Shown here: positions 1 through 5,385 of the stretch, in pieces
Position numbering within the stretch: the stretch's first letter is position 1
How the letters are laid out: the number at the start of each line of letters is the position of its first letter
Assembly (NCBI GenBank): GCA_051001995.1
Contig: JBPCMT010000173.1
Location: 1 to 9,952 of the forward strand
From: CAWEHQ01 sp051001995
GTDB taxonomy: Bacteria > Actinomycetota > Thermoleophilia > Solirubrobacterales > Thermoleophilaceae
Length of the DNA: 9,952 nt
Direction of reading: 5' to 3'
Notes under the pieces: generated by a model
Told to the model about the DNA's origin: nothing
Seen by the model: the letters and a program-made list of their open reading frames with translations, nothing else
The model's database searches: none
Translations under genes and position numbers: made by a program

Positions 1-1541
1 GTGATCTTGATCCAGTCGCCGTGGCGCCAGACGCCCGGGTACATCTCGAAGTAGCTCTCGCGGTAGCGCTCGCCGCCGGGGTCGTTCCAGAAGTAGAGCG
101 GCATCGACGGCATCGGCTCGGTGATCACCAGCTCACCGACCTCGTCGGTCAGCGGCCGCCCCTCCTCGTCGAACGCCTCGACCTTCGCGCCGAGCGAGCG
201 CGCCTGGAGCTCGCCGAGGTGGACCGGCAGCAGCGGGCAGCCGCCCACGAACGCGGTACAGACGTCCGTCCCGCCGCTGGTCGAGAACAGCCAGGTGTCG
301 CGCCCGAGGTGGCGGTAGACCCACTCGAAGCCCTCAGGCGCCAGCGGCGACCCCGTCGAGCCGACGCTGCGCAGCGCGCTCAGGTCGCGGCCCGCGCCCG
401 GCTCGACGCCGTCCTTCATGCAGCCGGCGATGTAGCTGGCGCTGGTGCCGAAGCACGTCATGCCTGCGTCGGCGGCGAAGTCCCACAGCACGCCCATGTC
501 CGGGTAGCCGGGGCTGCCGTCGTAGAGCAGCACGCTCGCTTCGGTCAGGAGCCCCCCGACGAGGAAGTTCCACATCATCCAGCCGGTCGTCGTAAACCAG
601 AACAGGCGGTCGCCGGCCTGCGCGTCGACGTGCAGGTTGAGCTTCTTCAGGTGCTCGAGCAGGATCCCGCCCTGGCCCTGGACGATCGCCTTCGGCAGCC
701 CGGTCGTACCCGACGAGTAGAGGACCCACAGCGGGTGGTCGAACGGGAGCTGCTCGAACTCGAGAGCGGCGCCCTCGCCGCTCGCCAGCAGCTCGTCCCA
801 GGCGAGCGGCCGCTCGAGCCGGCCGAGGTCTGCCTGTTCGTCGAGGTAGGGCAGCATCACCGTCCGCTCGAGCGACGGCATCGCCCGCTCCAGGCCGGCG
901 ACGGTGTCGAGGCGGTCGAAGTCGCGGCCGTTGTAGCGGTAGCCGTCGACCGTGAACAGCACCTTGGGCTCGATCTGGGCGAAGCGGTCCACGACGCTCT
1001 TGGCGCCGAAGTCCGGCGAGCAGCTCGACCAGGTCGCCCCTATGCTCGCGCAGGCGAGGAACGCCGCGAGCGTCTCGGGGACGTTCGGCATGTAGGCGAC
1101 GACGCGGTCGCCGCGCCGCACCCCCAGCCCCCGTAGGCCTGCCGCGATCCGCGCGACTTGCCCGTGCAGCTCGCCCCAGGTGACCTCGCCGCGCTCGCGC
1201 ACTTCGGATGCGTGCATGAGCGCCACGCCGTCTTCGGGCTTGCCGCGGAAGATGTGCTCCGCGTAGCTCAGCTCCGCGCCCTCGAACCAGCACGCCCCGG
1301 GCATCGAGCGCGCGCGGAGGATGCGCTCGTACGGGCGCGACGCGCGGACGTCGAAGAAGCTCCAGATCGTTCCCCAGAACGCCTCGAGGTCGGTGACCGA
1401 CCACTGCCAGAGGTCGTGGTAGCCCGCGAAGGCGAGCCCGCGCTCGGCCTCGAGCCAGCGCATGTAGCGCGTCAGCGCGGCGCGCTCGATCGTCTCCGCG
1501 CTCGGCTCCCAGAACAGGGTCTCATCGGGGCCGCGCGCCAT
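1..1541 (-). CDS. aacS: Acetoacetate-CoA ligase (acetoacetyl-CoA synthetase), C-terminus beyond window edge
   Basis: Cytosolic ANL-superfamily enzyme that uses ATP to join acetoacetate to CoA, feeding acetoacetyl-CoA into central or polymer metabolism. The frame is open from an ATG at 1541-1539 to the left edge, giving about 513 residues; the family is usually about 650, so roughly 140 C-terminal residues are missing. The N-terminus (LFWEPSAETIERAALTRYM) matches the family start, which supports this ATG. The ATP-binding loop YSSGTTGLPK is at about residues 275-284, the SGGTD adenylate motif at 422-426, and the GDW motif with its ribose-binding Asp at 508-510. The segment FWFTTTGWMMWNFLVGGL is typical of acetoacetate/acetate-type ligases. 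Propionyl- or acetyl-CoA synthetase is less likely because of the N-terminal pattern. No Shine-Dalgarno is visible; a hairpin lies directly upstream. It shows no functional link to the glycan genes. Confidence 0.93.
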   Translation of the reverse strand, partial: MARGPDETLFWEPSAETIERAALTRYMRWLEAERGLAFAGYHDLWQWSVTDLEAFWGTIWSFFDVRASRPYERILRARSMPGACWFEGAELSYAEHIFRGKPEDGVALMHASEVRERGEVTWGELHGQVARIAAGLRGLGVRRGDRVVAYMPNVPETLAAFLACASIGATWSSCSPDFGAKSVVDRFAQIEPKVLFTVDGYRYNGRDFDRLDTVAGLERAMPSLERTVMLPYLDEQADLGRLERPLAWDELLASGEGAALEFEQLPFDHPLWVLYSSGTTGLPKAIVQGQGGILLEHLKKLNLHVDAQAGDRLFWFTTTGWMMWNFLVGGLLTEASVLLYDGSPGYPDMGVLWDFAADAGMTCFGTSASYIAGCMKDGVEPGAGRDLSALRSVGSTGSPLAPEGFEWVYRHLGRDTWLFSTSGGTDVCTAFVGGCPLLPVHLGELQARSLGAKVEAFDEEGRPLTDEVGELVITEPMPSMPLYFWNDPGGERYRESYFEMYPGVWRHGDWIKI

Positions 1542-1566
1542 GGCGGGTGTGACGCTACACGCCGCC
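1542..1566 (-). promoter_or_regulatory. Hairpin/palindrome abutting the aacS start codon
   Basis: On the coding (minus) strand, GGCGG-C-GTGT and ACAC-CCGCC form nine base pairs with one bulged C around a six-base loop (AGCGTC). The stem ends exactly at the ATG. If transcribed, it would occupy the place of a ribosome binding site; as DNA, it could be an operator. The loop side also contains TAGCGT, a weak -10-like hexamer that would fit a leaderless transcript. Which role is real cannot be decided from sequence. Confidence 0.4.
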
Positions 1567-1688
1567 GCAGAGCGCGGGCGTCCATCCTCCCCGAGAGGGC
1601 GAGGCGCTGTGCTGCATTGCCATCGTTATGCGATGTCTATCCAGCACGGTGCGCCCCTCAAGCGCCCGGCGCAGAGGTGCGAGACGGC
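1567..1688. other. Intergenic gap between small membrane protein gene and aacS
   Basis: Non-coding spacer with no convincing ORF. Around 1611-1650 it is relatively A+T-rich for this genome and contains a small inverted repeat, CATCG-TTATG-CGATG, at 1621-1635. On the minus strand a TTGAGG-like -35 and a TAGACA-like -10 can be found about 16 bp apart, upstream of aacS, but both match consensus poorly. This is the most likely place for an aacS promoter because the gap separates two same-strand genes. I see no clear U-tract terminator for the upstream gene. Confidence 0.3.
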
Positions 1689-2132
1689 TCACGGCCCCGG
1701 GCGCCAGGACAGCAGCCGCCCCGCCATCAGCCCGCCGCCGAGCGCGATCGCCACCACGAGGAGAAGCATCAGCGTCGTGCCGGTCGCCGAGGGGTCACCG
1801 GAGAGGCGGGTGGCCACCTGGATCGCCTCGCGACGCCGCGCCCGCCGGCGCTCGGCCAGCCGCTTCGGATCGATCTCCGGGTTGTCCGCGACGAGGCCGC
1901 CGCGCCGCCCCGGCACGCGGCTCGAGGAGCCACCGGTGTTCTCCGTGCGGATCGCCGATCCGGGCACTCCCCGCGGCGCCGCGTCGCGGCGCGCCTCCTC
2001 GAGGGGGATGCCATAGACCGACTCCGACGGGCTGCCGATCTCGGGGTCCGTGCTCGGCCCCTGCGCGTGGGCGGCGCCGGGAAGCGCGGCGAGAATGCCC
2101 ATGGTGAGGGCGAGAGCCAGGGCCCGTCTCAT
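1689..2132 (-). CDS. Small secreted, C-terminally membrane-anchored protein of unknown function
   Basis: 147 residues; I do not recognise the family. Residues 1-23 form a signal peptide (MRR, hydrophobic core, AHA before Q24). Residues about 119-141 form one membrane helix, followed by only six residues (SWRPGP). The mature part is low in complexity, rich in Pro, Ser, Gly and Arg, and includes SPSESVYGIPLEEARRDAAP (about 34-53) and a strongly basic stretch, RLAERRRARRREA (91-103). The predicted topology puts the basic stretch outside the membrane, which is odd under the positive-inside rule unless the N-terminal segment stays as an anchor. The ATG start is supported by GAGG at 2140-2143, seven bases upstream. 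It lies divergently 20 bp from the glycosyltransferase, so a link to the cell surface is plausible but unproven. Confidence 0.72.
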   Translation of the reverse strand: MRRALALALTMGILAALPGAAHAQGPSTDPEIGSPSESVYGIPLEEARRDAAPRGVPGSAIRTENTGGSSSRVPGRRGGLVADNPEIDPKRLAERRRARRREAIQVATRLSGDPSATGTTLMLLLVVAIALGGGLMAGRLLSWRPGP

Positions 2133-2152
2133 CGCCTAACCTCGCGTCGCCC
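2133..2152. promoter_or_regulatory. 20-bp divergent junction between membrane protein and glycosyltransferase genes
   Basis: Only 20 bp separate the two start codons. On the minus side a good Shine-Dalgarno (GAGG, 2140-2143) serves the membrane protein gene, so its transcript must begin inside the glycosyltransferase reading frame. On the plus side there is no Shine-Dalgarno before the GTG. A weak TAACCT at 2137-2142 ends ten bases before it, which would fit a leaderless transcript. Promoters of the two genes must therefore overlap each other or the opposite coding sequence. Confidence 0.4.
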
Positions 2153-3400
2153 GTGAGGATCTGCTTTCTGACGCACTACTACCCGCCCGAGGTGGGCGCC
2201 CCGCAGGCGCGCATCTCGGCCCTTGCGCACGCGCTCTCGGCGCGCGGCGCCACGGTCTCCGTCCAAACCGGGTTTCCCAACTATCCCGACGGCAGGATCC
2301 GGCTCCCGTACTCGAACCGGCCTTACCTGATCGAGCGCGACGGGCCCGTCCGGGTCGTGCGCACCGCGATCTACCCGACCCCCAACCAGGGCTTCGCCCG
2401 GCGCCTGGCGAACCATGCATCGCTCGCCGGCTCCTCCCTCGCCGGGGCGCCGCTCAGCGGCCAGGCCGACGTCGTCGTCTGCGAGTCCCCGCCGCTGTTC
2501 CTCGCCGGAGCCGCGATCGCGTTCGCGCGCGCCAAGCGCGCGCCGCTCGTACTCAACGTGGCTGACCGCTGGCCGGCGTCCGCGGTGGAGCTCGGGGCGC
2601 TGGACGACCGGCGCGCGATCCGCGCCGCGGAGTGGCTCGAGCGAACGGCCTACCGGGCCGCCGCCGCGATCTCCGTCCCGACCGAGGGGCTCGTGGAGGA
2701 CCTCTCGGCGCTTCCCGCGGCCCGCGGCAAGGTCGTGCGGCTCGGTCCGTCCGTGGACATCGAGCGCTTCGACGCCTCCCCGCCGGACCCCGGCGAGCGG
2801 CTGCGCGTGCTCTACGCGGGGACGGTCGGGCTCGCGCAGGGACTCGACACGCTCGTCGAGGCGGCCCGGCGTGCCGGTCCGGACGTCGTCGAGGTGACGA
2901 TCGCGGGCGACGGAGCGGACGCCCCCGAGCTGCGCGAGCGCCTCGAGCGCGAGCGGGTCGGGAACGTGACGATGGTCGGCAGCGTTGCGCACACCTCCGT
3001 GCCCGCCCTCTACGCCGGCGCCGACGCCTCCGTGGTGCTCCTCCGCGACCGGCCGATCTTCGAGGGCGCCCTGCCGACGAAGATGCTCGAGGCGATGGCG
3101 GCGGGGCGGGCGATCGTGCTCTCGGCAGCCGGTGAATCCGCTCGGTTGGTGGAGGGCTCGCGTGCGGGCATCGTCGTGGCGCCCGAGGATCCCGACGCGC
3201 TGGCCGCCGCCTTCCGCGAGCTGGCCGCGGACCGCGACCGCCTCGCGGCGCTCGGTGCGGCCGGCCGCCGGTGCGCCGTCGAGCGCTTCAGCCGCGACCG
3301 CGTTGTATCGCGCTGGTGGGACGTGCTGGAACGGGTCGCGCGCGGTCATCCGCTCGACGGGTCCGTCGCGTCGATGAAGGCGTCTGGCAGGACGGTCTGA
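2153..3400 (+). CDS. GT4-family glycosyltransferase, WbuB-like
   Basis: 415-residue GT-B fold retaining glycosyltransferase, expected in the cytosol or at the inner membrane face, moving a nucleotide-activated sugar onto a lipid-linked glycan. The N-terminal acceptor domain begins MRICFLTHYYPPEVGAPQAR, the typical WbuB-type start, which supports the GTG at 2153. It includes DRWPASAVELG at 138-148, the equivalent of the family's 'DlWPesavalG'. The C-terminal donor domain begins near AGTVGLAQGLD (222-232), a donor-phosphate loop. Further on are E304 and E313 around FEGALPTKMLEAMAAG, the EX7E-like region with a spacing one longer than the textbook motif. Length is normal for the family. The last 55 bp, including the stop, overlap the convergent polymerase gene, so its C-terminus (SMKASGRTV) lies outside the catalytic fold. 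Sugar specificity cannot be read. Confidence 0.9.
   Translation: MRICFLTHYYPPEVGAPQARISALAHALSARGATVSVQTGFPNYPDGRIRLPYSNRPYLIERDGPVRVVRTAIYPTPNQGFARRLANHASLAGSSLAGAPLSGQADVVVCESPPLFLAGAAIAFARAKRAPLVLNVADRWPASAVELGALDDRRAIRAAEWLERTAYRAAAAISVPTEGLVEDLSALPAARGKVVRLGPSVDIERFDASPPDPGERLRVLYAGTVGLAQGLDTLVEAARRAGPDVVEVTIAGDGADAPELRERLERERVGNVTMVGSVAHTSVPALYAGADASVVLLRDRPIFEGALPTKMLEAMAAGRAIVLSAAGESARLVEGSRAGIVVAPEDPDALAAAFRELAADRDRLAALGAAGRRCAVERFSRDRVVSRWWDVLERVARGHPLDGSVASMKASGRTV
3346..3400. other. 55-bp convergent overlap of glycosyltransferase and polymerase 3' ends
   Basis: The plus-strand glycosyltransferase stop (3398-3400) lies inside the polymerase frame, and the polymerase stop (3348-3346 on minus) lies inside the glycosyltransferase frame. 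There is no room for an intrinsic terminator between them, so transcripts from the two sides must overlap. Confidence 0.8.
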
Positions 3401-5385
3401 TCGCGCGCCTGACGGCGCGCCTTGCGGGCGAGCTCCTCGAGCCCCACGTCGCGCGGGTTGAGCTCCGCTGCGCGCCGGTAATCACGGCTCGCCGCGGCCC
3501 GGTCGCCCGACCGTGACTCGAGGTCGCCGAGCAGCCCGAGTGTCGCGAAGTTGCTCGGCTCGAGCGCGAGCGCCCGCTCGAGCGCGGCGCGAGCTCCCGC
3601 GACGTCGCCCTCGTCCTCGAGCGTCGCCGCCTCCAGGTAGAGCGGCGTCACCGCCCACGGGTTGACGTCCGATGCGCTTCGCGCGGCTGCCAGCGAGGCC
3701 TCGGCGGAGCGAGCGGTGCGCGCCTCACGCACGAAGTAGTCGGAGACGAACAGGCCCAGGACGAGGATCGCGGCGGTCGCCACGCCGGCAACGGGAAGCC
3801 CCTCGCCCAACCCGGCCAGCGCGGTGCGCGCCCGTGGCCGGGCGCGGAGCGCCGCGGATGCCTTAGCGAGGACGCGGGTCCCACGCCGGCCCCGCACGAT
3901 GGAGGCGCCTGGCGCCGGGGGCGGCGACGCGATTCCCGCGGCCAGCGCGAGGCAGAAGAGGCCGATCCCCATCACCCCGGGCACGAACCAGATCCAGTCG
4001 ACGACGGACTGGGCGAGCACGACCATGCCCGCGGCCGCCAGCCCCGCGATCGCGTGCCGGGTGAGCACGGTCCGCCCGCGGACGCCCCGAAACAGCGCGA
4101 CCCCGAGCGCGGCGACGAACGCCGCGAACAGCAGCGTCCCGACGACTCCGAGCTCGGCCAGCAGCCGCAGCGGCAGGCTGTGCGGGTTCGAGAGGTTGCG
4201 GTCGGTGTCGCGGTCGGCGTAGTAGGCGAACGCGTAGCTCCCCTCCCCCTCCCCGGCGATCGGCGCGCCGGCGAACTCGTCCGCCGCCACGCGCCAGAGG
4301 TCGTAGCGCTGGCCGCCGGTCGAGAGGATGCGCGAGAAGTCTGCGCTGCGGCTCTCGACTGCCTGGAACTCGCCGAGCTTCTCGCGCGCGAAGTCGATCG
4401 GGTTGCCGGCCGACAGGATCGCCCCGGCGAACAGTCCCACGGCACCGATCGCCAGCCCCGCGACCGCGATCCGCCGCGCCCGCGCGAGGTTGTCCACCGA
4501 CGCCCGCAGCCCTCCGTCGAGCAGCGCCAGCACGAGCCCCACGATGAACGCGTCTACCACCAGGAAGGTGAGCGCGTTGGTGGCGCTCGCGATGTCGCCG
4601 GAGGTCACCGGCCCTGGCCCGTCCTCGAACGTTCGGTAGGCGATCAGCAGCGGCCCCGACAGCACGAGCACGCCCGCGAGCGCGAGCACCCCGAGGAAGG
4701 CGCGCCGGATGCGTTCTGTGCCGAGCACGAGCGCCACGACGCCGCCCGCGGCCAGGGCGACGATGACGCCGCGTGACTGCGTGATGAAGGCGAGGCCGAG
4801 GCACAGCACCGCGGACGCGAATGCCGCCGCCCGCAGCGACGGGTTGCGCCCGCGGGTAACGGCGAGCCCGATCAGCGGCCAGAACGCGAGCGCGAAGAGC
4901 GCCGCCGTGGCGTTGCGGTAGCCCACCGGGCTGTCGAGCCGCCCCGCGACGAAGAGCTCGGTGCCCTCCGCGTGCATTCGCAGCAACGTCAAGATCGCGA
5001 GCAGCACCACGCCGCCGACCAGACCGGCGCCGATCATGTTCATCTGCCGCGGTCCTGGGACGGCCACGAGCGCGACCGTCACCAACGCGGCGTAGAGCAC
5101 CGCCAGCGCTCCGCCCTCCCACGCCAGCGCCGGGGAGTCGGCCCACGCCGCGGACAGCAGCGTCCACGCGGCGAAGCCCCAGACCGCGGACAGGGCGACC
5201 TTGATCGGTCGGCTCACCGGCCGGGCGCCGCCCGCGAGGAGCGTCGCCGCCAGCAGGACGAGCGCGAACAGCGCCACCGGCGCCCAGTGACGAACGTCGA
5301 ACGCCCCCTCGAAGAGCGTTGCGGCCAGCAGCAGCACGGCGAGCAGCGCGGCCGGCGCGGCGGCGAGTGTGAAGCGATCACTCAC
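3346..5385 (-). CDS. O-antigen ligase/polymerase family membrane protein (Wzy_C) with C-terminal TPR-like domain
   Basis: 679 residues with about a dozen hydrophobic segments over residues 1-475, then a further hydrophobic segment near 535-555 and a soluble tail. It probably polymerises lipid-linked repeat units or transfers a glycan to an acceptor on the outer face of the membrane. Wzy_C hallmarks are TQSRG around R205 and the extracytoplasmic block NPHSLPLRLLAELG with H402 and E411, preceded by GEGEGSYAFAYY. Residues about 564-663 carry two to three TPR-like helix pairs (for example AGARAALERALALEPSN and AAASRDYRRAAELNP). Such tails also occur in PglL-type oligosaccharyltransferases, so glycoprotein transfer is an alternative. 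The GTG start overlaps the flippase stop by 8 bp (GTGAGTGA), implying translational coupling. The 3' end overlaps the glycosyltransferase by 55 bp. Confidence 0.88.
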   Translation of the reverse strand: MSDRFTLAAAPAALLAVLLLAATLFEGAFDVRHWAPVALFALVLLAATLLAGGARPVSRPIKVALSAVWGFAAWTLLSAAWADSPALAWEGGALAVLYAALVTVALVAVPGPRQMNMIGAGLVGGVVLLAILTLLRMHAEGTELFVAGRLDSPVGYRNATAALFALAFWPLIGLAVTRGRNPSLRAAAFASAVLCLGLAFITQSRGVIVALAAGGVVALVLGTERIRRAFLGVLALAGVLVLSGPLLIAYRTFEDGPGPVTSGDIASATNALTFLVVDAFIVGLVLALLDGGLRASVDNLARARRIAVAGLAIGAVGLFAGAILSAGNPIDFAREKLGEFQAVESRSADFSRILSTGGQRYDLWRVAADEFAGAPIAGEGEGSYAFAYYADRDTDRNLSNPHSLPLRLLAELGVVGTLLFAAFVAALGVALFRGVRGRTVLTRHAIAGLAAAGMVVLAQSVVDWIWFVPGVMGIGLFCLALAAGIASPPPAPGASIVRGRRGTRVLAKASAALRARPRARTALAGLGEGLPVAGVATAAILVLGLFVSDYFVREARTARSAEASLAAARSASDVNPWAVTPLYLEAATLEDEGDVAGARAALERALALEPSNFATLGLLGDLESRSGDRAAASRDYRRAAELNPRDVGLEELARKARRQARDQTVLPDAFIDATDPSSG
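5378..5385 (-). other. 8-bp start/stop overlap coupling flippase and polymerase genes
   Basis: On the minus strand GTGAGTGA contains the polymerase GTG start (5385-5383) and the flippase TGA stop (5380-5378). No good Shine-Dalgarno precedes the GTG, so translation of the polymerase probably depends on ribosomes finishing the flippase. Confidence 0.75.

Noticed and set aside
21..1136. 371-codon plus-strand frame opposite aacS
   Set aside because: The minus frame carries all adenylate-forming enzyme motifs, while this one is an Arg/Ala/Val/His-rich shadow.
1621..1635. CATCG-TTATG-CGATG inverted repeat as an intrinsic terminator
   Set aside because: The stem has only five base pairs and no T-rich tract follows on either strand.
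1158..2156. 332-codon plus-strand frame covering the aacS 5' end and the small membrane protein gene
   Set aside because: It crosses two minus-strand genes and a non-coding gap, has no recognisable motif, and ends in the divergent junction.
2129..3349. 406-codon minus-strand frame opposite the glycosyltransferase
   Set aside because: Antisense shadow; the translation has no family features, while the plus frame has a complete GT-B fold pattern.
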